From Flavobacterium tegetincola DSM 22377 (lineage in GTDB: Bacteria; Bacteroidota; Bacteroidia; Flavobacteriales; Flavobacteriaceae), in assembly GCF_000425485.1 (NCBI RefSeq), contig NZ_AUDN01000027.1, positions 1-60,637 of the forward strand: DNA of 60,637 nucleotides, read 5' to 3'. Shown here in pieces: positions 17,708 to 26,827 of the stretch; the first letter of the stretch is position 1, and each line of letters begins with the position of its first letter. The notes under the pieces are model-generated. The model worked only from the letters and a program-made list of their open reading frames with translations, was not told the DNA's origin and did not search any database. A program made the translations under genes and the position numbers.

Positions 17708-18267
17708 TGAAAGCGATATCATTCATATTATTTTTCATCTTAAGTTTCGGTATTTCCGCAACTTATGCACAAGTACAATCAAATGATTTACAAATTGTTG
17801 CGGATTCAATAGTTAAAACTTCCATCAATCCACTTGCTCCTGCACGAGCGGCGTTTTATTCTGCCATCGTTCCTGGTTTGGGTCAAGCCTATAACAAACG
17901 CTATTGGAAAATTCCAATAGTTTATGGTGCTATTGGAACAGGAATTTACTTTTACTCGACCAATAACTCAGAATACCACCGGTACCGCGATGCCTATAAG
18001 CAACGATTAAAGGGACTGGATGATGAGTTTAAAGGACAATATAATGATGCTACTCTAATTAGTGCACAACGTACTTTTCAACGAAATCGTGATTTATCGC
18101 TGATCGTAACCATCGGATTGTATGTTTTAAATATTGTGGATGCTAATGTTGACGCCCATCTAAAACAATTTAATGTTAGTGATGATTTATCTTTTCGTCC
18201 TGAAATTTACCCTAGTGATTTCAGTCAACAGCAAAATTTAGGTTTAACAATGACGTATCGTTTTTAA
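17707..18267 (+). CDS. DUF5683 family exported protein
   Basis: A 186-residue protein with a signal peptide (about 1-22, ending ATYAQ), then APARAAFYSAIVPGLGQAYN, the hallmark of DUF5683, two hydrophobic stretches (IPIVYGAIGTGIYFYS and LIVTIGLYVLNIVDANVDAH) and a C-terminal LGLTMTYRF strand. Function is unknown; the protein is probably in the envelope. It begins at GTG, sharing one base with the parB stop codon. A gene of this family between parB and dapB is a layout I associate with flavobacteria. Confidence 0.88.
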   Translation: MKAISFILFFILSFGISATYAQVQSNDLQIVADSIVKTSINPLAPARAAFYSAIVPGLGQAYNKRYWKIPIVYGAIGTGIYFYSTNNSEYHRYRDAYKQRLKGLDDEFKGQYNDATLISAQRTFQRNRDLSLIVTIGLYVLNIVDANVDAHLKQFNVSDDLSFRPEIYPSDFSQQQNLGLTMTYRF

Positions 18268-18286
18268 CGATTTACAATAAATTTCT

Positions 18287-18991
18287 ATGAAAATAGCACT
18301 TTTAGGTTATGGGAAAATGGGACAAGTTATTGAGCGCATCGCTATTGAACGCGGACATGAAATTGTCTTAAAAAAATCCAGAACTGCTTCCTTTGAGGGT
18401 CTAGAAAAAGCTGATGTCGCCATTGATTTCAGTATTCCCGATGCTGCAGTCGGTAATATTTCTGCCTGTTTTAACCATGGAATTCCTGTAATTTCGGGAA
18501 CAACAGGTTGGCTGGAACAGTATCCACAAATGACCAAGCTTTGCGACGAAAGGAAAGGTGCTTTTATCTACGCATCTAATTTTAGTTTAGGAGTAAACAT
18601 CTTCTTTGAATTGAATGATTATTTGGCAAGAATGATGTCTCAATTCACGCAGTACACCACTTCTATAGAGGAAATTCATCACACTCAGAAATTAGATGCT
18701 CCAAGTGGCACAGCAATAACTCTGGCAGACCAAATTATACATAATTCTGATTATTCGAGTTGGGCTTTGGACGAAGCTAAAAATGTGGACGAACTAGTAA
18801 TTAAGGCCGAACGCATTCCAAATGTATCTGGAACGCATATTATTTCGTACCAATCTGAAATTGATACTATACAAATTAAGCACGAAGCACACAGCCGAGA
18901 GGGTTTTGCTTTAGGAGCTGTAGTTGCTGCCGAATGGATTTTCGGCAAAAAAGGTGTCTTCAGTATGAAAGATGTTTTGAATTTAAAATAA
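18287..18991 (+). CDS. dapB: 4-hydroxy-tetrahydrodipicolinate reductase
   Basis: A 234-residue NAD(P)H-dependent reductase of the lysine/diaminopimelate pathway, needed for peptidoglycan cross-links. The Rossmann motif LLGYGKMGQ is at residues 4-12, DVAIDFSIPDA follows, then SGTTGW. The catalytic block is EEIHHTQKLDAPSGTA with the His pair and Lys. The protein is slightly shorter than the proteobacterial enzyme, as usual in Bacteroidota. It lies 19 bases after the DUF5683 gene. Confidence 0.96.
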   Translation: MKIALLGYGKMGQVIERIAIERGHEIVLKKSRTASFEGLEKADVAIDFSIPDAAVGNISACFNHGIPVISGTTGWLEQYPQMTKLCDERKGAFIYASNFSLGVNIFFELNDYLARMMSQFTQYTTSIEEIHHTQKLDAPSGTAITLADQIIHNSDYSSWALDEAKNVDELVIKAERIPNVSGTHIISYQSEIDTIQIKHEAHSREGFALGAVVAAEWIFGKKGVFSMKDVLNLK

Positions 18992-19073
18992 ATTAGCACC
19001 AAATTAACGGCTGCTTTTGTAACAAAAATTTTACTTTTTCTACCAATTAGAAAACGCAATAAAAAAATATATT

Positions 19074-20774
19074 ATGACAATACTTCAATGGTTCATTTTC
19101 TTTTTAGCTCTACAAGTTATTCACTACTTAGCTACTTGGAAATTATATCAAAAAGCGGGTAGAAAACCTTGGGAAGCTGCTGTGCCAATTTACAATGCGA
19201 TTGTTTTGATGAAGATCATCAACCGACCGACTTGGTGGACTATTTTACTTTTTATCCCCGTAATCAATTTGATTATGATTCCTGTGGTTTGGGTAGAAAC
19301 GATTCGGAGTTTTGGAAAAAACACAACTTTGGATACCATTTTAGTTTTGGTAACCTTAGGGTTTTACATTTTTTACGTTAATTATACGCAAGATGTAACG
19401 TACATTCAAAATCGAAGTTTACACTCTACAAGTCAAGCAGGAGATACAGTTAGTTCATTATTGTTTGCAATAGTTGTAGCTACTTTGGTTCATACTTATG
19501 TAATGCAACCGTTTACAATTCCCACTTCCTCTTTAGAAAAATCTTTGTTAGTAGGTGACTTTCTTTTTGTAAGTAAATTTCATTATGGAGCTAGAACACC
19601 AATGACTACAGTTGCTGCTCCAATGGTCCATGATACCTTACCCTTTGTAGGCGTAAAATCCTATACCAAATGGCCTCAACTTCCGTATTTTAGATTCCCA
19701 GGATTGCAAGATATTAAAAGAAATGACATTGTAGTCTTCAACTGGCCAGTAGATACGGTATACCAATTTTTTGACCGCTCAGATCGAAAAGGAGTTTTAA
19801 AACCTATTGATAAAAAATCAAACTACGTAAAACGTTGTGTTGGAATTCCTGGAGATAATTTGTCCATAAAAGACGGAGCAATCTACATTGATGGAAAATT
19901 ATTGGTTCTACCAGAACGGGCAAGACCACAATTTCATTACCGAGTAATTTTTAAAGAGCCAGTGTATGGAGCCGTTTTAGAGGAAAATAAATTAAATGAA
20001 TATTTGCCTTATTACGCCATTTCGCGAACAATTTGGGACAAACCTGAAGTTAAAGAGTATTTGACTAACGGAAAAAGCACTACTTATTTATCTGAAGTAA
20101 CGCGTGACAGCAGCATGGTAGTCGTTCACGGTACCATTACACAAGAGGATTTCACAAAACTCGGAATGAATTATTCTCAGTTGGCAGGAGAAATCAACAT
20201 GACTGAGGAAATGAAAAATAAAATTGCAGCGGATCCTCGTGTTATCTCCGTTTCAAAAGTTATAAATTCAAAAGAAAAAAGCGTTTTCCCTCAAACAAGT
20301 GAATGGTCTATCGATAATTTTGGTCCAATTTATATTCCTGAAGAAGGAAAGCAAGTGACATTAACGGCTGAAAATATACCTTTATATAAAAGAATTATAG
20401 AAGTATACGAAGGCAATGATTTGCAGGTAAATGGCAACCAAATTTTAATAAACGGTCAAGCAGCTACCACATACACCTTTAAGCAAAATTATTACTGGAT
20501 GATGGGAGACAATCGCCACCGCTCAGAAGATTCGCGTTATTGGGGTTTTGTTCCAGCTGATCACATCGTGGGAAAACCAGTACTTATATGGTTGAGTTTA
20601 GACCAAAATATACCTTGGAGTAAAGCTATAGATAAGATTCGTTGGGAACGTTTGTTTACAACTGTTGGAGGCGAAGGACAACCGTATTCATACTTTAAGT
20701 TTTTCTTAATTGCATTAGCCGCTTACTTTGGAATCACATTTTTTCTAAAGAAAAAGAGACAAAAATCTGCTTAA
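19074..20774 (+). CDS. lepB: Signal peptidase I, long Bacteroidota form
   Basis: A 566-residue inner-membrane serine protease that removes signal peptides. The N-terminal about 110 residues form several membrane segments (a DUF5684-like region), then another segment leads into QPFTIPTSSLEKSLLVGD, where the catalytic Ser is followed by Leu rather than the usual Met. The general-base Lys is in SNYVKRCVGIPGD, and MMGDNRHRSEDSRYWGFV is box E. A large insertion (about residues 290-440) separates the catalytic lysine from box E, which explains the length. A C-terminal membrane segment closes the protein. Last gene of the parA operon. Confidence 0.94.
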   Translation: MTILQWFIFFLALQVIHYLATWKLYQKAGRKPWEAAVPIYNAIVLMKIINRPTWWTILLFIPVINLIMIPVVWVETIRSFGKNTTLDTILVLVTLGFYIFYVNYTQDVTYIQNRSLHSTSQAGDTVSSLLFAIVVATLVHTYVMQPFTIPTSSLEKSLLVGDFLFVSKFHYGARTPMTTVAAPMVHDTLPFVGVKSYTKWPQLPYFRFPGLQDIKRNDIVVFNWPVDTVYQFFDRSDRKGVLKPIDKKSNYVKRCVGIPGDNLSIKDGAIYIDGKLLVLPERARPQFHYRVIFKEPVYGAVLEENKLNEYLPYYAISRTIWDKPEVKEYLTNGKSTTYLSEVTRDSSMVVVHGTITQEDFTKLGMNYSQLAGEINMTEEMKNKIAADPRVISVSKVINSKEKSVFPQTSEWSIDNFGPIYIPEEGKQVTLTAENIPLYKRIIEVYEGNDLQVNGNQILINGQAATTYTFKQNYYWMMGDNRHRSEDSRYWGFVPADHIVGKPVLIWLSLDQNIPWSKAIDKIRWERLFTTVGGEGQPYSYFKFFLIALAAYFGITFFLKKKRQKSA

Positions 20775-20794
20775 GACTATTTTACAACTAACAG

Positions 20795-20828
20795 AAACAC
20801 AAAGCGGAATCAGTTCTGTTTTGTGTTT
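20795..20828 (+). terminator. Terminator after lepB
   Basis: AAACACAAA pairs with TTTGTGTTT around an inner GAA/TTC stem; a long T run follows. It ends the parA-lepB operon just before the WbqC gene. Confidence 0.75.
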
Positions 20829-20845
20829 TTTTTTATCCTTTAAAT

Positions 20846-21463
20846 ATGGAAGTTTTATTACACCCTACCTACTTTCCTTCTATGAGTCATTTTGTGGCAA
20901 TGGCAAATGCAGACAAAATCATTTTTGAAATGGAAGATAATTTTCAGAAACAGACCAACCGCAATCGAATGTACATTTACAGCCCAAACGGGTTGCAAAT
21001 GCTTAATATTCCGGTAAAACATACAAATGCAGCTCATCAAAAAACGAGAGACATTCAGTTGGAAACTTCATTTGACTGGCAAAAACAACATTTTAAATCA
21101 CTGGAAGCTGCTTATAGAAATTCACCATTCTTTGAGTTTTTTGAAGATGATATCCGACCTATCTTTGAAAAGAAACACACCTTTTTAATGGATCTTAATT
21201 TGCAAACTATTGAAATTATCTCTAAATGTTTGGGCTTGCAATTGGAAACACAACATACTTCCGAATTTATGAAAGAAACAAATTATACGGATTTTCGACA
21301 TTTAGTGAACGGGAAAAAAGATACATCTATATTTGAATCCTATCCCCAAGTTTTTGAAGAAAAATATGAATTCATCACTAATTTAAGTGTCTTGGACGTA
21401 TTATTTAATGAGGGAAGGCATGCGAAAAGCTACCTAAAAGCACAACAATTAGCACTACTCTAA
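20846..21463 (+). CDS. WbqC family protein
   Basis: A 205-residue WbqC-like protein. The family opening HPTYFPSMSHFVAMANAD is clear (the family pattern is QPxYFPxxxYF), followed by NFQKQTNRNRMYI, NIPVKH and SFDWQKQHFKSLEAAYRNSPFFEFFED. WbqC proteins are associated with O-antigen or other surface-glycan sugar synthesis; the reaction is not visible from the sequence. The 3' end overlaps the convergent EEP gene by 9 bases. Confidence 0.88.
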   Translation: MEVLLHPTYFPSMSHFVAMANADKIIFEMEDNFQKQTNRNRMYIYSPNGLQMLNIPVKHTNAAHQKTRDIQLETSFDWQKQHFKSLEAAYRNSPFFEFFEDDIRPIFEKKHTFLMDLNLQTIEIISKCLGLQLETQHTSEFMKETNYTDFRHLVNGKKDTSIFESYPQVFEEKYEFITNLSVLDVLFNEGRHAKSYLKAQQLALL

Positions 21464-22510
21464 ATCTGCTGGACCTAAAACGGTCAAAATTGGAAAGTGA
21501 TCCGAATCTACAATTTCAGGAAAATTATCAAAATATTTAACCTCGAAACGCTTGTCGACAAAGATATAGTCAATTCGAGCGGGGTAATATTTAAAGTCGT
21601 AACTCTTTCCAAATCCATTTCCTGCGGCTGCAAAACTGTCTTGTAAATCGCCGCGAATGACCCGATATACGTATGAAAACGCACTGTTATTCATATCACC
21701 ACATATAATTATCGGATAGTGGGATTTACTTTTATGTTCGTGTAGAATTTCTGCTTGTTGTTGTTGTACTTTGAAAGCGGTACTCATTCGCTTTAACATT
21801 CGCTCCGATTTCTTTTGACTTATACCTTGAATGTCATCGTTAAGCTCATTTACATCGGGTGTGATTTTTATGGATTGCAAATGCATGTTGTATACTCGAA
21901 CCGTATCTTTTTCGCGCTTGAGATCAGCAAAAATAACGTTGTTATTAGAGTTTGGAAAAATAATCTCTCCTGAATTTACGATCTTAAACTTAGAAAAAAT
22001 AGCTTGACCCGTTTTAATTTTATTCCCTTTTGAAAGAATGTATTGGTACGGAAATTTGGAGTAATCAAAATCGGGTGCATTGGAGAATTCTTGGATGCAA
22101 AGAATGTCGGGATCTTTCGATTTTACAAAGTCCGATATCTCTATCGGAACCGTTCTTTTATCCGACCATTCAAACTTATTGAATAACCGCACATTGTAAC
22201 TCATCACTTTTAGATCCGTTTTATCTTCCTCAAATGCACTACTTGAAAATCTGTAAAACTTGTTGATAAACGTAATTCCCAACAAAAGAACCAGACCAGA
22301 TAGTAGTATTTGTCTTTTAAACTGAATGCCCCAATAGATAAAAAACAGAACATTTATAATCAACATCATGGGCAAAAACAAAGTCAAAACCGAAAGTAAT
22401 GGGAAGGTCTTTGGCGCTAAAAATGGCAAAACATAACCTGCTATCGTCAATACAGTCAAGACTATATTAAGGAAAAACATTGTTTTATTAAACCACGATA
22501 ATTTACGCAT
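21455..22510 (-). CDS. Membrane-anchored endonuclease/exonuclease/phosphatase protein
   Basis: A 351-residue protein with three hydrophobic segments in the first about 85 residues (FFLNIVLTVLTIAGYVLPF, LPMMLIINVLFFIYWGI, LLSGLVLLLGITFI) and a C-terminal EEP-superfamily domain. Catalytic landmarks are SYNVRLFN, CIQEF (metal-binding Glu), ICGDMNNSAFSY and the final DSDHFPI (Asp-His). The substrate cannot be read from sequence: nucleic acid, phospholipid and sugar phosphate are all possible. It is the last gene of the run mutL-rhomboid-rhomboid-EEP. Confidence 0.9.
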   Translation of the reverse strand: MRKLSWFNKTMFFLNIVLTVLTIAGYVLPFLAPKTFPLLSVLTLFLPMMLIINVLFFIYWGIQFKRQILLSGLVLLLGITFINKFYRFSSSAFEEDKTDLKVMSYNVRLFNKFEWSDKRTVPIEISDFVKSKDPDILCIQEFSNAPDFDYSKFPYQYILSKGNKIKTGQAIFSKFKIVNSGEIIFPNSNNNVIFADLKREKDTVRVYNMHLQSIKITPDVNELNDDIQGISQKKSERMLKRMSTAFKVQQQQAEILHEHKSKSHYPIIICGDMNNSAFSYVYRVIRGDLQDSFAAAGNGFGKSYDFKYYPARIDYIFVDKRFEVKYFDNFPEIVDSDHFPILTVLGPADLE

Positions 22511-22528
22511 AGCTTTCTGATTTCTGTT

Positions 22529-23413
22529 TTATTTTCCGGCTCGAAATAAGAAGTCTTTCTCCTCTTTACTCAAACTGTCGTATCCGGAAGCACTGATCTT
22601 ATCCAGTATTTCGTCTATTTGCTGTTGTGTCTTATCCTTTTTTACAATTCTACTTTCTGTAAAAGTTGGAGTAGGATTATAATTTTTATGCACTTTCTTG
22701 AATGGCGTACTTTGCTTTTTAGATTGAACTTTATTAGCGAAGAAATTAATAATTTTTGTAACTCCATCTGTTAAATCAGTTCCTTTACGAAGTAATGAGA
22801 CAAAAAGATAACCAAAAAAAGCACCACCTAAATGTGCCAAATGTCCACCTGCGTTTGTACTTGGTAATTGAATTAAATCCAGTGCAATGACCACTACAGC
22901 GATGTGCCATAACTTAACTCTACCCACTAACATCAACCTAATTTCCATGTGTGGATTATACGTTACAGCAGCAAATAAAATAGCCATTATGGAACCTGAC
23001 GCACCTACCAATGTAGAACTTGTATTTTGAAAAATCGGTAACACCAAGTAGCTTAATAGGTACACAAATCCAGCGAATATTCCACCTAAAATATACAAAC
23101 CCAACAATTGCTTTTGATTAAAGTAGGTGATAAATAAACGAGTAGAAAAGTGCAACACAATCATGTTAAAGAACAAATGAAAAATTCCCGAATGAAAAAC
23201 AGCGTACGTAATGATGGACCATGGTTTCCAAGCCAAGGAAGACGGCAAAGAATCCAAAGTAACATAGTAAAGATAATCTATATTTATACCGAACAAAGTC
23301 AATAATCCAAAGAAAATAGCAGGGATAGCAAATAACCCCACATTCCAAAAAATGAGTTGCTGTGCAATGCCACCGGTTCGGTATTGTAATTTTAAATCGT
23401 CAATAATACTCAT
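22529..23413 (-). CDS. Rhomboid intramembrane serine protease
   Basis: A 294-residue rhomboid with six membrane segments and a hydrophilic C-terminal tail of about 80 residues. The catalytic Ser lies in GASGSI and the His in GGHLAHLGGAFFGY, so the dyad is present. The tail ends with SLSKEEKDFLFRAGK. Substrates are unknown. It is the second of two adjacent rhomboid genes of different architecture, lying 12 bases after the other. Confidence 0.93.
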   Translation of the reverse strand: MSIIDDLKLQYRTGGIAQQLIFWNVGLFAIPAIFFGLLTLFGINIDYLYYVTLDSLPSSLAWKPWSIITYAVFHSGIFHLFFNMIVLHFSTRLFITYFNQKQLLGLYILGGIFAGFVYLLSYLVLPIFQNTSSTLVGASGSIMAILFAAVTYNPHMEIRLMLVGRVKLWHIAVVVIALDLIQLPSTNAGGHLAHLGGAFFGYLFVSLLRKGTDLTDGVTKIINFFANKVQSKKQSTPFKKVHKNYNPTPTFTESRIVKKDKTQQQIDEILDKISASGYDSLSKEEKDFLFRAGK

Positions 23414-23425
23414 ACTCTACCTTTT

Positions 23426-24184
23426 TTAATTCCAACGATTGTTATTAAACTGCGTTTTTTTCCAATACCACATCATCAAAAACCCTGTCAATGCACCACC
23501 CAAATGCGCAAAATGTGCTATACCAGAACCACCGCTAAAGATTGCATCACCTTTAAAACCTAAGATTAAATCAATCAACAATATTCCAGGTACAAAATAT
23601 TTTGCTTTAATTGGAATTGGAATAAACATTATACCCAATTCGGCATTTGGAAACATGTACGCAAAAGCAACCAGCAATCCATAAATAGCACCCGAAGCTC
23701 CAACAGCTGGTACTACAAAAGAACTTGCTAAGCTATTTACGCCGGCGTTTCCAATTACATCTTGCCAACGGCTATCAATATTACCCGCGTTTAGCAAACT
23801 ATAAATATTAGTTTTTGAAAATCCTGCATCCGTCAGAAGATCTAATCCAGAATGGAACTCATAGTAATTTACACCTAAATGCAATAAGGCCGCTCCCAAA
23901 CCACAAGAGATGTAAAAAAATAAAAACTTTTTCGGTCCCCAAAATGTTTCCAGAGCACTTCCAAAAGAATAAAGTGCAAACATATTGAACAAAATATGTG
24001 TGATATTTGGCATTTTTGCATGCATAAACATGTGTGTCAACGGCTGCCATACCTGAAACTTTGCGTTTTCAAAAAAGTAAAGTGAGAATAACTCATACAC
24101 CTGATCCCCTAAAACTTGGGAACCAATGTAAAAAATAATATTTATAATCAATAACTGCTTAACAGTTGGTGTGATGTTCATCAT
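23426..24184 (-). CDS. Rhomboid intramembrane serine protease
   Basis: A 252-residue rhomboid. The catalytic Ser is in VGASGAIYGLLVAFAY and the His in GIAHFAHLGGALTGF. Compared with its neighbour it has an insertion of about 50 residues (EFHSGLDLLTDAGFSKTNIY and onward) before the catalytic serine and lacks the long C-terminal tail. Its start overlaps the mutL stop by four bases (ATGA), so the two are translationally coupled. Confidence 0.93.
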   Translation of the reverse strand: MMNITPTVKQLLIINIIFYIGSQVLGDQVYELFSLYFFENAKFQVWQPLTHMFMHAKMPNITHILFNMFALYSFGSALETFWGPKKFLFFYISCGLGAALLHLGVNYYEFHSGLDLLTDAGFSKTNIYSLLNAGNIDSRWQDVIGNAGVNSLASSFVVPAVGASGAIYGLLVAFAYMFPNAELGIMFIPIPIKAKYFVPGILLIDLILGFKGDAIFSGGSGIAHFAHLGGALTGFLMMWYWKKTQFNNNRWN

Positions 24185-26040
24185 ATAGCAAATTTTTTAT
24201 CTAAATCTTCAACACGTATCGTGATAAAAGTTGGTTTTTGGAACGGAGAAACATTGGGGTCTTTACAGGCAAAAAGTCCGTTGACCAAGTTTTCTTGTTC
24301 TTTTTCGGTTAAATAACTGCCGGTTTTTACGGCTAAACTTTTAGCCATTGATTTTGCAATAGAATCGTTTTGGCTGAAACTATTTTCTGGAATACCATCT
24401 TGTAAATCACTTAAAAGCTGTTCCAATAATATAGACACTTCACTTTCAATTACATTGACCGGAATTCCTGAAATTAAAATATAATCGTCTTGCGTTTCCT
24501 CAAAGACAAATCCAGTATTTGCTAAAGCTTCTTTCAACTCCGCAAACAAATGCATTTCATTTGACGAAAAATACAATCGCAGTGGAAATAATAACTGCTG
24601 ACTGGAAGCATGATGAATGGTCATGTTGGATAAAAACTGTTCGTACAGAACACGTTGATGTGCCCGTTGCTGATCCACAATTACCATTCCCGATTTAATC
24701 GGATTGACAATATACTTTTTATGAATTTGATAGGTTTTATTTACCACTTTTTGCACATCCACATCATCAAAAAGTGAAGAAGTAACAGTTTCGCTTTCCA
24801 TTTCCATCTCATCGGATTCTGGAAAAACGTCAACTGCCGAATTCAGACCAACATATAAACTTTCCCAACTTGGGCTGTTTCGTGTTGGCGTTCTGAAATT
24901 AGTTGCCGTAACTGAGCGTTCTGTCTGTTGATTCGAAAAAGGATTATAATTCCCATCCACCTGAATTGTTGGAAACGCACTTTCTCTATTCTTATATTCG
25001 TACGGGGTATCTAAATTGGCATCGCGGTCAAAATCCAAAACAGGTGCAACATTAAATTGTCCCAAACTGTGCTTGATAGAAGATCGCAAAATAGCGTACA
25101 ATGCGTGTTCATCGTCAAATTTAATCTCCGTTTTTGTAGGATGAATATTAATATCAATAGAATGTGGCGGCACTTCGAGGTACAAAAAGTAACTCGGTTG
25201 ACAACCGTCTTTCAACAAACCATCATACGCGGCAGTAACTGCGTGATGTAAATATCCACTTTTTATGTAGCGGTTATTTACAAAGAAAAACTGTTCCCCA
25301 CGACTTTTTTTAGCAAATTCAGGTTTACTCACAAAACCTTTTATGGTTACAATTTCCGTGGTTTCTTCTACTGGAACCAACTTTTCATTGGTTTTTCCAG
25401 AAAAAATATTCACAATCCGTTGCCGTGAATTACTTGGAGGCAAATTAAACAATTCACTTCCGTTGTGGTAAAAGGTAAAATAAATATTGGGATGTGCCAA
25501 AGCTACACGCTGAAATTCATCCACAATATGGCGGTGTTCCACAAGATCCGATTTTAAAAAATTGCGTCGTGCAGGAATATTAAAAAATAAATTTTTGATG
25601 GCAAAAGAAGTACCTTTCGGCAAAACAGATAATTCTTGCGAAACCAATTTACTGCCTTCAATCACAATGTGATGTCCCAACTCTTCTTGATCTTGCTTTG
25701 TTTTCATTTCCACATGAGCAATTGCCGCAATGGATGCCAAAGCTTCGCCTCGGAAACCTTTGGTATGCAAGGAAAACAAATCTTCTGCCAGCCTTATTTT
25801 TGAAGTCGCATGACGCTCAAAACACAATCGCGCGTCTGTAACACTCATTCCTACGCCATTATCAATGACCTGAACCAGTGATTTACCAGCGTCTTTTATG
25901 ATCAATTTAATGTCGGTTGCTTTAGCATCTACCGCATTTTCCAACAACTCTTTCACCACGGAAGCCGGCCTTTGCACTACTTCTCCAGCAGCAATTTGGT
26001 TGGCAACATGATCAGGAAGTAATTGGATAACGCTCGACAT
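24181..26040 (-). CDS. mutL: DNA mismatch repair protein MutL, nuclease motifs altered
   Basis: A 619-residue MutL. The N-terminal GHKL ATPase is intact: VVKELLENAVDAKAT, DNGVGM and TKGFRGEALASIA. The C-terminal dimerisation domain keeps its fold, but the metal-binding endonuclease motifs of nicking MutL proteins are changed: DQHAxHE reads DQQRAHQ, and the final CPHGRP reads SPFQKP. The protein probably coordinates mismatch repair without its own nicking activity, as in E. coli, though the sequence clearly derives from the endonuclease type. It heads the operon with two rhomboids and an EEP gene, behind a TAAATTTG promoter. Confidence 0.95.
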   Translation of the reverse strand: MSSVIQLLPDHVANQIAAGEVVQRPASVVKELLENAVDAKATDIKLIIKDAGKSLVQVIDNGVGMSVTDARLCFERHATSKIRLAEDLFSLHTKGFRGEALASIAAIAHVEMKTKQDQEELGHHIVIEGSKLVSQELSVLPKGTSFAIKNLFFNIPARRNFLKSDLVEHRHIVDEFQRVALAHPNIYFTFYHNGSELFNLPPSNSRQRIVNIFSGKTNEKLVPVEETTEIVTIKGFVSKPEFAKKSRGEQFFFVNNRYIKSGYLHHAVTAAYDGLLKDGCQPSYFLYLEVPPHSIDINIHPTKTEIKFDDEHALYAILRSSIKHSLGQFNVAPVLDFDRDANLDTPYEYKNRESAFPTIQVDGNYNPFSNQQTERSVTATNFRTPTRNSPSWESLYVGLNSAVDVFPESDEMEMESETVTSSLFDDVDVQKVVNKTYQIHKKYIVNPIKSGMVIVDQQRAHQRVLYEQFLSNMTIHHASSQQLLFPLRLYFSSNEMHLFAELKEALANTGFVFEETQDDYILISGIPVNVIESEVSILLEQLLSDLQDGIPENSFSQNDSIAKSMAKSLAVKTGSYLTEKEQENLVNGLFACKDPNVSPFQKPTFITIRVEDLDKKFAI

Positions 26041-26081
26041 TAATGAAATTTTTAAGTTGATTTTTTTTAAACAAAGTGGTA

Positions 26082-26089
26082 CAAATTTA
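26082..26089 (-). promoter_or_regulatory. Promoter -7 element of mutL
   Basis: Minus-strand TAAATTTG, 42 bases upstream of the mutL start. Confidence 0.6.
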
Positions 26090-26137
26090 ACGATTTTATA
26101 TCGGTTTGTTTCCCTTATGAAATCATAATTAAATTAA

Positions 26138-26167
26138 AAAACCTGTCACTTTGCAGCCACAGGTTTT
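26138..26167 (-). terminator. Terminator after ribH
   Basis: AAAACCTGT / ACAGGTTTT, 9-bp stem with 12-base loop and a minus-strand T tract, 26 bases past the ribH stop. It separates ribH from mutL. Confidence 0.8.
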
Positions 26168-26192
26168 AGAAATTCTGGAATAGATTTAAAAC

Positions 26193-26768
26193 TTATAATT
26201 TTTCAATCTTTTTGACACTTTCTTCCAATAGGAGTTGATGATCCTCTATCATTTTACTACTGTGAAATTGGTAGCTAAAACTGGATTGATAACGCAGAAA
26301 TGCCATTTTTATAGCAGCAATTGCCGCTTCGGTTCCTTTGTTTCCATGAATTCCTCCACTTCGATCAATAGATTGCTGTTCTGTATTATCCGTCAGAACA
26401 CAGAAAATAACAGGAACATCAGACAAAACGTTTAAGTCTTTAATCCCTTGCGTCACGCCGTCACACACAAAATCAAAATGTTGGGTTTCGCCTTTAATCA
26501 CACTCCCTATCACAATAACCACGTCAGGCTTTTGTGTCTCAATCATTTTTTTTGCACCATATACAAGTTCAAAACTTCCGGGAACATTCCAACGGATGAT
26601 TTTTTCCTGAGAAGCACCACAATCTAAAAGTGCCGTAATTGCACCAGAGAAAAGGCCTTCAGTAATGTGGTGGTTCCATTCAGAAACAAGAATCCCAAAC
26701 CGAAAATCTTTCGCGCTTGGGATTTTATTTTTATCGTAATTGGATAAATCTTTATTTGCAGTAGCCAT
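26193..26768 (-). CDS. ribH: 6,7-dimethyl-8-ribityllumazine synthase
   Basis: A 191-residue penultimate enzyme of riboflavin synthesis, which joins the pyrimidine intermediate and dihydroxybutanone phosphate. Active-site regions are VSEWNHHITEGL (aromatic stacking residue), VPGSFELVYGAK, and GSVIKGETQHFDFVCDGV with the catalytic His. The C-terminal tail beyond about residue 160 is longer than in minimal enzymes. No FMN riboswitch was recognised upstream. It is downstream of a TPR protein gene on the same strand. Confidence 0.95.
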   Translation of the reverse strand: MATANKDLSNYDKNKIPSAKDFRFGILVSEWNHHITEGLFSGAITALLDCGASQEKIIRWNVPGSFELVYGAKKMIETQKPDVVIVIGSVIKGETQHFDFVCDGVTQGIKDLNVLSDVPVIFCVLTDNTEQQSIDRSGGIHGNKGTEAAIAAIKMAFLRYQSSFSYQFHSSKMIEDHQLLLEESVKKIEKL

Positions 26769-26827
26769 TTTTGTTCGTTTTAAATTTCAGTCTAAAAGTA
26801 GTTAGAATATCTGAAAAGTAAAAGAAT

